From CAZSLZ01 sp964607865 (GTDB lineage Bacteria > Vulcanimicrobiota > JAJTBE01 > CAZSLZ01): DNA of 16,516 bases. Both the position numbers and the translations under genes were made by a program. This document shows positions 6,892 through 13,452 of this stretch, piece by piece; the first letter of the stretch is position 1; the number at the start of each line of letters is the position of its first letter. The stretch spans positions 1-16,516 of the forward strand of contig CAZSLZ010000072.1 of NCBI GenBank assembly GCA_964607865.1, in the 5' to 3' direction. Below the pieces are notes generated by a model, which saw nothing but the letters and a program-made list of their open reading frames with translations, made no database searches and had not been told where the DNA came from.

Positions 6892-8187
6892 TCAATTGTC
6901 TTCAAAGGTTTCATCCAGCCAGTCAAAAACCAGCTGGCTCATAAGAGAGCGGTTTTCTCCGATACAGTGAGAAGATGCGCCTTCATTGGCGGGAGTGATT
7001 ATTAACTTCTTATTTTTTGTGGGCAATTTTTCCATGCATTCTTTCTGCTGGCGCCGGGTTTCCTCATTTACATGCTCACCCTCGCCCACCAGGTCCAGAA
7101 ACGGACAGGTAATTTTTGCGGGATCAAACTGGTATCCAACATTTTTTGCAACCTGCCCCTTTATATCTGAAGAGTCCAAACCCCACCGCCATGTAACTGC
7201 GGAAGTAACACAACGTTTGAAATCAGGCCAGTTGACAATTTCTTCCTGGGTCTGTCTGGCAAAGGGCATCTGCTCAAACATTCTGTAATTATCCACCACC
7301 GCGCTGGAAACAACCACAGCTTTGATTCTGTCATCATACTGGGCTGCCCGGGGCACAAAATAACCCCCGTTGCTTATTCCGTAAACCGCCAGCTTTTCAC
7401 TGTCCACCTCGGGACGTTCCAGAACATAATCCAGAACTACTTTCATGGGCGCCTCGGTATCAGGGCGGAAAAAGTAACCATCAGCGGGCATCATACCCTG
7501 GCCCGGCAAATCAATGGTTATAAAGTTATAACCCCGTTCATGAGCTGCGTGGGCTATATAAAAGAAATTGTCCTCAACAAAGGTTTCACCCCCGCCAATC
7601 ATAACCAGAGTTTTGCATTTTCCGCCACTCTCATCAGCTTTCCAGTAATAGCCCGGCAATACGGTGTCTTCAAAAGGAATCTCAATATATTCAATTTCCG
7701 GTTCATATAAAGCACCGGCTTTTTTCAGGCACTCCCTGGTTTTTTGCGCCAGGCTGTTGAATCTGGGGTTATCGGGAAGCATGGAAACCAGAGCTGTGCG
7801 GTAGTAATTTGAAGCCCGCTGATAGGAGTTGCGGGCGCTGACCTTGTGTCCGTTCTTCAGGGATTGTTCTGCCCGGGTTTCAACTCTTTTACCCATTTTC
7901 TCCCATTGTTTCTGCCAGCTTGCCGGGTTGCCGTCTTCAATTCTGCTGGCAACATACAGAGCTTCGCCCAGCTCGCACCCTTTGCCGGAGATACTCCCCA
8001 GAATCCATTGAAATGCAAAATCCATTTCCTGATCGTCGAAATGGATTTTTATATAAGACCGGTGAGCGTCGAAGGTTTCTTTCTGTTCTTCTTCCTGTTG
8101 GTTAACCGTTTCACCAGAAAATGCCGGCATAACCAGAAGCGCAATAAAAACCAAAACTAAAGAAAAGTGCCGTGTAAAGTTCATCAT
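6892..8187 (-). CDS. Exported alpha/beta hydrolase related to FrsA/2,6-dihydroxypseudooxynicotine hydrolase group
   Basis: 431 residues with an N-terminal signal peptide (hydrophobic 9-22, PAFSG near 21-25), so it should act outside the cytoplasm. A helical N-terminal cap region (about 60-160, including ARNSYQRASNYYRTAL) precedes the hydrolase core. This arrangement is characteristic of the dihydroxypseudooxynicotine hydrolase/FrsA-like group. Core motifs are VMIGGGE (oxyanion region, 195-201), TIDLPGQGMM, the nucleophile elbow VYGISNGG (268-275, Ser272), an acid near LDLVGEGEH (364-372), and catalytic His407 in ASSHC. The substrate cannot be deduced; relatives cleave C-C, ester or amide bonds. 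Its ATG overlaps the stop of an upstream small gene as ATGA, with the ribosome site GAGGT inside that gene, which suggests translational coupling. Confidence 0.85.
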   Translation of the reverse strand: MMNFTRHFSLVLVFIALLVMPAFSGETVNQQEEEQKETFDAHRSYIKIHFDDQEMDFAFQWILGSISGKGCELGEALYVASRIEDGNPASWQKQWEKMGKRVETRAEQSLKNGHKVSARNSYQRASNYYRTALVSMLPDNPRFNSLAQKTRECLKKAGALYEPEIEYIEIPFEDTVLPGYYWKADESGGKCKTLVMIGGGETFVEDNFFYIAHAAHERGYNFITIDLPGQGMMPADGYFFRPDTEAPMKVVLDYVLERPEVDSEKLAVYGISNGGYFVPRAAQYDDRIKAVVVSSAVVDNYRMFEQMPFARQTQEEIVNWPDFKRCVTSAVTWRWGLDSSDIKGQVAKNVGYQFDPAKITCPFLDLVGEGEHVNEETRRQQKECMEKLPTKNKKLIITPANEGASSHCIGENRSLMSQLVFDWLDETFEDN

Positions 8188-8474
8188 TTGTTACCTCTTT
8201 TTTTATATTTACTTGTCAAAACCGGCCCATGTCCTGCTTTCCCACTGGGTGAAACGGTTGCATTTTTATAACTGGGAATGATATCCAGCCTTTTTTTTAG
8301 TTCAGCGGTGCCTTTCGGGTCATTGACAGGATAGGTATGGGTTTGTTCGAACTTATCTTCCATCTTGCCGAATTTTACAATTCCCAGGGCCACACCGTGG
8401 ATGCTGTCGTGGTGATTGGTATCATCGGATGCAGTCTTTACATTGGTATGGTTTTTCTTTCTTACCACACCCAT
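8184..8474 (-). CDS. Small hypothetical protein overlapping the hydrolase gene
   Basis: 96 residues, not recognised. It is hydrophilic, rich in Lys, His, Asn and Thr, without signal peptide, membrane segment or cysteines. The stop TGA overlaps the ATG of the exported hydrolase by four bases (ATGA), and the hydrolase ribosome site lies in its last codons; this arrangement is the best evidence that it is translated. Against it: no clear ribosome site before ATG 8474 and no recognisable family. An in-frame stop lies 12 codons upstream of that ATG, so a much longer protein is excluded. It could be an unknown partner or leader ORF of the hydrolase, or simply part of a long 5' leader. Confidence 0.42.
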   Translation of the reverse strand: MGVVRKKNHTNVKTASDDTNHHDSIHGVALGIVKFGKMEDKFEQTHTYPVNDPKGTAELKKRLDIIPSYKNATVSPSGKAGHGPVLTSKYKKRGNK

Positions 8475-8558
8475 TTTTTCAAGGCCGGTAATGATTTTTG
8501 CGCCGATTTAAGACATATATCTCACACCCCAATTTTTTGCAGGAAATTTATATTTTAC

Positions 8559-8567
8559 ATTATATCA
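8559..8567 (-). promoter_or_regulatory. Candidate extended -10 promoter for the minus-strand hydrolase unit
   Basis: Read on the minus strand, TGATATAAT gives a consensus TATAAT (8559-8564) with the extended TGn element. It is about 85 bases before ATG 8474. The -35 region is a T-rich stretch rather than TTGACA, as expected for an extended -10 promoter. Prediction only. Confidence 0.4.
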
Positions 8568-8658
8568 AACAAACTATTCTAAAAAAATAGATAAAATGTT
8601 AAAACCCTGAAATTTTATAAGTATTGTGTTAGAAATCATAATTCATAATCACATTTTA

Positions 8659-8722
8659 TTAACAAACATTAATGGTTTGTTAACAAATTGTTAACTAAAA
8701 ATAGAAAGAACCATGTTATAAT
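8659..8722 (+). promoter_or_regulatory. Promoter with four helically phased TTAA boxes (copy 1)
   Basis: TTAA occurs at 8659, 8669, 8680 and 8691, spacings 10, 11 and 11 bp, inside a GTTAAC-rich stretch. It is followed by an extended -10, TGTTATAAT (TATAAT at 8717-8722), 26 bp after the start of the last box. The same layout is found before the paralogue at 10000. The boxes end where a -35 hexamer would be, so a transcription factor binding one face of the helix is likely. The sequence pattern is seen directly; regulation is inferred. Confidence 0.6.
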
Positions 8723-8756
8723 AAATCAGAATGAGAAATTTATGGAGGTATTCATT

Positions 8757-9842
8757 ATGAGGAAAAGTCGTTTATTAGCCCTTACAGGAATTATTTTCCT
8801 GGCAGTAACACTGGGCCTGCTGGTAACCCCTGCATTCAGCGGTGTGAGTGTGCCCGTGGAAAGAACATTATACAGAACTGAAACTGAGTTCAACGAAACT
8901 GATAGAAATCATAGAATGATTTGTCTATGCGGTTTAAACAACTTCAATGATTTAAGCGTATGGAACAGAGTTGCAAACCGGGGAGCCAGTAGTTCCAATT
9001 TTACTTCTGATGAGATTGAATTTTTACAGGGGTTATATTTAAACAATTCAGCCCGCTGTATTGACTACTATATCGATCTTACAACTAAAGAGGTAATTAC
9101 TTTTGGTGTGGATTCAAGTCGTTACGACGAAATGAGCGACGAGGAGCGCGAAGTGGCTCAGACTCACCATGCCTGGGGCAGATTTGACAATTATTTTCCT
9201 GATGTCCACAGTGAAAGCCTGACCCAGACCCAGGAAATTGTTAACCTGGGCAACAACGTTTACGAAATGGTTACCACTCAAACTTACAATTACCACAACG
9301 AAACATTCCAGCTGGTAGGCGTATGGTGTGAATCCCCCATAGTTCTGGACCTGGATAATAACAATACTATCGATACAGCAGCAAATAAATGGCTGCCTCA
9401 TGATCCTAAGTTTTATACACATTTTGCAAAGTTCTTTGATATTGATGGCGATATGAAGGAAGATTTCACTGAATGGATGTCAGCCGACCCGTCGGACGGA
9501 TTACTGGTAATGCCAGAAGACGGCAAGGTTGAAACAGCTCTGCAGTTGTTTGGAACCGCCGGCGGATATATGGACGGTTACGAGAAATTATCCATAGTCT
9601 GCGACACCGACAAAAACGGCTGGGTCGAAGGACAGGAGCTGGAAGGGCTGGCATTATGGATTGACAAAAACAATAATGCCCGGTGCGAAGAAGATGAACT
9701 TCACAGCCTGCAGGACTTCAATGTAAAGAAAATTGCCACTGATCATGACAATTTCAAAAGCACTTTTGTAACCAGCGACGGCCAGGTCAGAACCACATGG
9801 GACTGGTGGCCCAGCGTTGCTGAAATAAGAAAATTCAGATAA
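8757..9842 (+). CDS. Secreted EF-hand-rich calcium-binding protein, paralogue 1
   Basis: 361 residues from ATG 8757, preferred because GGAGG (8744-8748) sits 8 bases upstream; a start at 8688 would lie before the predicted -10. Residues 1-29 are a signal peptide (MRKSRLLALT, hydrophobic core, PAFSG). The N-terminal domain (30-185) is unrecognised. The C-terminal half (191-325) matches the calcium-binding module of RTX/haemagglutinin-like proteins: PIVLDLDNNNTID (194-206, loop without terminal Glu), FFDIDGDMKEDFTE (226-239), DGLLVMPEDGKVETALQLFG, GGYMDGYEKL, DTDKNGWVEGQE (283-294) and DKNNNARCEEDE (303-314). The last three EF-type loops have ligands at positions 1, 3, 5, 9 and 12. It ends in TTWDWWPSVAEIRKFR, shared exactly with the paralogue. 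No repeats, membrane anchor or lipobox are seen. The role is unknown; adhesion, matrix or calcium-controlled surface functions fit. Confidence 0.86.
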   Translation: MRKSRLLALTGIIFLAVTLGLLVTPAFSGVSVPVERTLYRTETEFNETDRNHRMICLCGLNNFNDLSVWNRVANRGASSSNFTSDEIEFLQGLYLNNSARCIDYYIDLTTKEVITFGVDSSRYDEMSDEEREVAQTHHAWGRFDNYFPDVHSESLTQTQEIVNLGNNVYEMVTTQTYNYHNETFQLVGVWCESPIVLDLDNNNTIDTAANKWLPHDPKFYTHFAKFFDIDGDMKEDFTEWMSADPSDGLLVMPEDGKVETALQLFGTAGGYMDGYEKLSIVCDTDKNGWVEGQELEGLALWIDKNNNARCEEDELHSLQDFNVKKIATDHDNFKSTFVTSDGQVRTTWDWWPSVAEIRKFR

Positions 9843-9866
9843 TAACCGGATAGAATATGAATCAGA

Positions 9867-9895
9867 GGGGAAGGCATTGCCTTCCCCTTTATTTA
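9867..9895 (+). terminator. Rho-independent terminator after paralogue 1
   Basis: GGGGAAGGC (9867-9875) pairs perfectly with GCCTTCCCC (9879-9887) around ATT, followed by TTTATTTA. Strong 9-bp stem, so paralogue 1 is transcribed alone. Confidence 0.85.
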
Positions 9896-9959
9896 TTAAT
9901 AAATGTTAATTAATTGTTAACAAAATGTTAAACAAATGTTTCTCACACCATGTTATACT
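9896..9959 (+). promoter_or_regulatory. Promoter with four helically phased TTAA boxes (copy 2)
   Basis: TTAA at 9896, 9906, 9917 and 9928 repeats the 10, 11, 11 bp spacing of copy 1. The extended -10 TGTTATACT (TATACT 9954-9959) is again 26 bp after the start of the last box. Shared sequence includes TTGTTAACAAA and CCATGTTATA; the stretch in between has diverged. A second TATAAT at 9974-9979 is too near the ribosome site to be the main -10. Confidence 0.6.
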
Positions 9960-9999
9960 GATAATAGATTGATTATAATTTTTCCGGGAGGCGAACAAA

Positions 10000-11109
10000 A
10001 TGAGAAAAAGTCGATTGTTAATTTTAACAGCAGTAATTTACGCTGTGGTGGCAATTGGCCTGATGATTACTCCTGCCTATAGCGGAGTGAATATAACTGT
10101 TACCAAAACTTTATACCAGGGTGATATTGAAACCACCAATGCCAATGACAATCATAGAATTATGGTTCTTACCGGTTATAGCTCCAACAACCACCTGAGC
10201 GTATGGGATAGAATGCACTTGAGTTACACCGGGGCTTATATAGATACCAACGGCAACGGCCAGGCAAATGCAGGCGCCAATAAAGCAGAGCAATTAGCCC
10301 GGTTCAGCGATGAAGAAGTTGAATTTTTACAGAATTTATATTTCGATAACCCAGCAAGTAAAATCGATTATTTTATTGATCTCACTACTCATTCTGTTGT
10401 GATTAAACCTGATCATTATATCTGGAACAAAAACTCAATTCACAATATTCAACAATTCCAGAATCACACCGACGGCCCGGAATTGATTGACGTAACCCAG
10501 CAACTGAACCAGATTGATACCAACCTGTTTATGATGACCATAACCCAGACATACAGTGTTACAAACCATACATTCCAGCTTCTGAACTACTGGTGTGAAT
10601 CCCCGATTGTGCTGGATCTGGACAACAACAATAAAATTGACACCGCCCTGAATAAATGGCAGGCTCATGATCCTACTTTCTATCGTGATTATGCAAAATT
10701 CTTTGACATAGACGGCGATGGGAAGGACGATTATACCGAGTGGATGAAGGCGGATCCTTCTGATGCACTTCTGGTAATGCCAGAAGACGGCAAAGTAGAA
10801 ACTGCCCTTCAGTTATTCGGAACCGCTGGCGGATACACCGACGGATATGAAAAATTATCTATAGTCTGCGATACCGATAAGAACGGTTGGGTAGAAGGCA
10901 GGGAGCTGGAAGGCCTGGCATTATGGATTGACAGGAACAACAATGCCCGATGCGAGGAAGATGAACTTCACAACCTGAGTGAATTTGGTGTTGAAAAAAT
11001 TGCAACCAGCCATGATGCTTACAAAAGCGTTTATAAAACTGCGGACGGCCAGACCAGAACCACATGGGACTGGTGGCCCAGCGTTGCTGAAATAAGAAAA
11101 TTCAGATAA
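10000..11109 (+). CDS. Secreted EF-hand-rich calcium-binding protein, paralogue 2
   Basis: 369 residues, ATG with GGGAGG (9986-9991) 8 bases upstream. The signal peptide is residues 1-29 (MRKSRLLILT, PAYSG). It has the same architecture as paralogue 1. The N-terminal domain (30-190) is only loosely similar but keeps LSVWDR, EEVEFLQNLY, IDYFIDLTT and TQTYS. The C-terminal calcium module is nearly identical: PIVLDLDNNNKID (202-214), FFDIDGDGKDDYTE (234-247), DTDKNGWVEGRE (291-302) and DRNNNARCEEDE (311-322). It carries an extra segment (about 75-99) with a DTNGNGQAN loop that paralogue 1 lacks, possibly a further calcium site. Differences in the C-terminal coding DNA are mostly synonymous, so both copies are under purifying selection. 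Its own promoter and terminator isolate it from its neighbours. Function unknown. Confidence 0.87.
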   Translation: MRKSRLLILTAVIYAVVAIGLMITPAYSGVNITVTKTLYQGDIETTNANDNHRIMVLTGYSSNNHLSVWDRMHLSYTGAYIDTNGNGQANAGANKAEQLARFSDEEVEFLQNLYFDNPASKIDYFIDLTTHSVVIKPDHYIWNKNSIHNIQQFQNHTDGPELIDVTQQLNQIDTNLFMMTITQTYSVTNHTFQLLNYWCESPIVLDLDNNNKIDTALNKWQAHDPTFYRDYAKFFDIDGDGKDDYTEWMKADPSDALLVMPEDGKVETALQLFGTAGGYTDGYEKLSIVCDTDKNGWVEGRELEGLALWIDRNNNARCEEDELHNLSEFGVEKIATSHDAYKSVYKTADGQTRTTWDWWPSVAEIRKFR

Positions 11110-11125
11110 TATCAACCAGTTTATT

Positions 11126-11161
11126 AAAGAGGTTCTCGAAAATGGAACCTCTTTTTTTTAA
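11126..11161 (+). terminator. Rho-independent terminator after paralogue 2
   Basis: AAAGAGGTTC (11126-11135) pairs with GAACCTCTTT (11145-11154) around a 9-base loop and continues into a run of T. Perfect 10-bp stem. Confidence 0.85.
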
Positions 11162-11212
11162 AGGAAAAACCTGCTCTGGAATAAATATTAATAAAAATAG
11201 CCTTAAAAAAGA

Positions 11213-11217
11213 AAGGG
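11213..11217 (+). promoter_or_regulatory. Ribosome-binding site favouring TTG 11227 start
   Basis: AAGGG ends directly against ATG 11218, leaving no spacer for it, but is 9 bases before TTG 11227, which codes the lysine-rich signal-peptide start. The TTG is therefore the better initiation codon. Confidence 0.5.
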
Positions 11218-11226
11218 ATGATTGTT

Positions 11227-12333
11227 TTGAAAAAAAGTTTTTTAATTGTAATTCTGCTCTGTTGTTTATTCGTGGCGCCCACCTATGCATACTCCCTGGA
11301 AGACGTCAACACTCTTTCCAGGAATGATGTCAAAAAAATTGTGGGAAACAAGATTTTTGATTTTTCTGTGGCGCAGATAGCAGTTAACAATGGACAGGTG
11401 TTTATGTTAACAAGAGATAATAAAACCAGAAAAATGGAATGGGTTCTACTGGATACAGCCAAAAAGAAAATCGTGGCGCAGGGCAATTGTCCCTTTCAGG
11501 CTTTCTTTCAATTCGCAATCTCTCCAGATGCCTCAACAGCTGTGGCTATATCAAGATACCCGGCTTCACTCTGGTCGTTGAACCTCAATTCAGGAAAATG
11601 GAAACAGGTATATCAACCTCCTAAAAATAAAGCTGGCCTGTTTTTCCTAAGCGTTTCGCCCCTGGATGTGGTTGACAGTAATACAGCCATATCGGTTCTG
11701 GATCAACAGGATGCCGAGGGGTATGTGAACGACTCCTTTGTAGTAAAATTCAACCTTGAAGGAGACTGCTCCTACAGCAAGGTTTTTTCATTAAACGAAC
11801 TTAATAAAAAGACTTTTGAAAAAGTGGGTAAAGACTTGAAAGCCTCTGATAAAGCATATTCGCCGAAAATTTCTGATATTATTTTTGGAGCAAATGATAA
11901 TTACTTTTATAGTTTTAATATTGCAGCCAAGAATTACCTTAACGGATATATTTTTCAGTATCTTTCAGCTCAAACCATAACCGAGGTTGACAAGAACGGA
12001 AGTTTCTATCCTCTGGATTACAATGGTTCAACTTTGACAGGTGTCTATCGTAAAATAGATAAAGATGAAGTTCATATAATGTTTTATTCTTCTGGCAAAA
12101 CCGTCTCCATGGGGTCGGTAAAAGCTATAAATGCTTCAATAATGAAGGATGACCTGGTTGGAGTAATCGGCGTTGAAGGCAAAAGTATTAAAATTTATAT
12201 GGGAAAACCCGGCGAAAAACTTCAGCTGGTTAAAACCCTGAAAGAACCTTTCTCAGGAAAATTCAGCCGGGATGGCAGGTATTTGATATTGATGAACAAT
12301 GAAAAAATCAAGACATTCAGAATAGGAAAATAA
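11227..12333 (+). CDS. Secreted beta-propeller-like protein of unknown function
   Basis: 368 residues from TTG 11227 (371 from ATG 11218). The first 23 residues are a signal peptide: KKSFLIVILLCC, then PTYA before YSLEDV. The cysteine pair in the hydrophobic core does not make a convincing lipobox. The mature protein is rich in predicted beta strands with blade-like phrases such as FAISPDASTAVAISR (about 95-110), LWSLNLNSGKWKQVY and, at the C-terminus, GKFSRDGRYLILMNNEKIKTF, of the PD40/WD40-like propeller type. No catalytic motif is seen and no named family is recognised. It lies 107 bp after the paralogue 2 stop, beyond that gene's terminator, with no clear promoter of its own, and has its own terminator. 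A functional link to the EF-hand proteins is only positional. Confidence 0.75.
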   Translation: MKKSFLIVILLCCLFVAPTYAYSLEDVNTLSRNDVKKIVGNKIFDFSVAQIAVNNGQVFMLTRDNKTRKMEWVLLDTAKKKIVAQGNCPFQAFFQFAISPDASTAVAISRYPASLWSLNLNSGKWKQVYQPPKNKAGLFFLSVSPLDVVDSNTAISVLDQQDAEGYVNDSFVVKFNLEGDCSYSKVFSLNELNKKTFEKVGKDLKASDKAYSPKISDIIFGANDNYFYSFNIAAKNYLNGYIFQYLSAQTITEVDKNGSFYPLDYNGSTLTGVYRKIDKDEVHIMFYSSGKTVSMGSVKAINASIMKDDLVGVIGVEGKSIKIYMGKPGEKLQLVKTLKEPFSGKFSRDGRYLILMNNEKIKTFRIGK

Positions 12334-12361
12334 TAACTATACAAAATTGTTAAACATATTT

Positions 12362-12385
12362 AAGAGCCTTCGGGCTCTTTTTTAT
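12362..12385 (+). terminator. Rho-independent terminator after propeller-like gene
   Basis: AAGAGCC (12362-12368) and GGCTCTT (12373-12379) close a stable TTCG tetraloop and run into TTTTTTATTT. Confidence 0.88.
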
Positions 12386-12643
12386 TTCGCCGGAACAAGT
12401 AGCAAAAAAAAATTGTTGATATAATAGATATCCTAGTAATAAAATAACTTTCGTAAATCTGGCTTCAGCCAATAATCAACAAAAAAGAGAATAATGTTGA
12501 AGTTTTTCATTGTTGCGAATTTATAGGCATACAATTTCCATTATTGTTTTGCCCGAATCTATATAAAATGCAATTATATGCAAAGGGTATCTGGAAATTA
12601 TTGAGATTACTGATTAGAATTAATTAAAAACCGAGGAGGATAT
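12386..12643. other. AT-rich intergenic stretch before wrbA
   Basis: No coding sequence, RNA gene or repeat is recognised here. It contains TATA-like strings (for example around 12419-12424 and near 12560) that could be -10 elements for wrbA, but none has a convincing -35, so no promoter is called. The only clear signal is the GAGGAGG ribosome site at the end. Confidence 0.5.
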
Positions 12644-13255
12644 ATGAAGGTTTTAGTATTATTTTATTCAGCCTATGGCCATGTTTTCAAAATGGCGGAA
12701 GCAATTGCCGAAGGTGCAAGAAAAGTTGAAGGAGCTGAGGTAACCATAAAACGAGTGCCCGAGACCCTGTCTGAGAAACTGCAAAAACAACTGGGCATAA
12801 ATGAGGCAAAGGAAAAATACAGCCATATTCCCGTGGCGGAACCTGGGGAGTTGGGAGATTATGATGCGGTAATTTTTGGAACCCCTACACGATTTGGAAA
12901 TATGTGCGGACAAATGAGGCAATTTATGGATGGAACCGGGCCATTATGGCAAAAAGGAAAGCTGATTGGCAAAGTTGGCAGTGTGTTCACCAGCACCGCC
13001 ACCCAGCACGGCGGCCAGGAATCAACAATTTTAAGTTTTCACAACACCCTTCTTCACCAAGGGATGGTAATCGTGGGGTTGCCCTATTCATTTGACGGCC
13101 AGACAACCCTTGATGACATATCGGGTTGCAGCCCTTATGGAGCTTCCACAATTGCCGGCGGGAAAGGCCAACGATGGCCGAGTGAGAACGAATTAGATGG
13201 CGCACGGTTTCAGGGTGAGCATGTTGCAAGAATTACAAGGAAATTAATTTCATAA
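12644..13255 (+). CDS. wrbA: WrbA-type NAD(P)H:quinone oxidoreductase
   Basis: 203 residues, the usual WrbA length, with a strong GAGGAGG ribosome site. It is a flavodoxin-fold FMN protein. The phosphate-binding loop is FYSAYGHVFKMAEA (7-20); GTPTRFGNMCGQMRQFMDGT (79-98) and STATQHGGQESTIL (117-130) form the isoalloxazine and active-site loops; GCSPYGASTIAG (161-172) is the conserved tail. The insertion at about 40-65 is the one that separates WrbA from simple flavodoxins. It carries out two-electron reduction of quinones by NAD(P)H in the cytosol, protecting against semiquinones and oxidative stress. It is probably monocistronic: a terminator follows and no gene precedes within 300 bp. Nothing is missing. 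Confidence 0.93.
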   Translation: MKVLVLFYSAYGHVFKMAEAIAEGARKVEGAEVTIKRVPETLSEKLQKQLGINEAKEKYSHIPVAEPGELGDYDAVIFGTPTRFGNMCGQMRQFMDGTGPLWQKGKLIGKVGSVFTSTATQHGGQESTILSFHNTLLHQGMVIVGLPYSFDGQTTLDDISGCSPYGASTIAGGKGQRWPSENELDGARFQGEHVARITRKLIS

Positions 13256-13328
13256 GTTTGCGACAACTAATAATAGAGCTTTTAGTCAGTACTTTTTGGA
13301 CATTGTTTCTTGCTGAAAGCTTCCTTGC

Positions 13329-13357
13329 AGGCAAACCTGACGGTTTGCCTTTTTTTC
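13329..13357 (+). terminator. Rho-independent terminator after wrbA
   Basis: AGGCAAACC (13329-13337) pairs with GGTTTGCCT (13342-13350) around TGAC, followed by TTTTTTTC. Perfect 9-bp stem. Confidence 0.9.
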
Positions 13358-13452
13358 AATTCAAATAATATTGTTAATTCATACTGATAACTTAAAATAC
13401 TTATTGTTTGTGAGCACAAAGGATTTAGAAGCAATTAAAAGAATTTTTTTCT

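Noticed and set aside
8688..8756. Start of paralogue 1 at 8688
   Set aside because: It would place translation upstream of the predicted -10 and before the strong ribosome site at 8744-8748, and would bury the signal peptide.
12460..12471. TGGCTTCAGCCA hairpin before wrbA
   Set aside because: Only five pairs with a two-base loop and no T-run or matching copy; likely chance.
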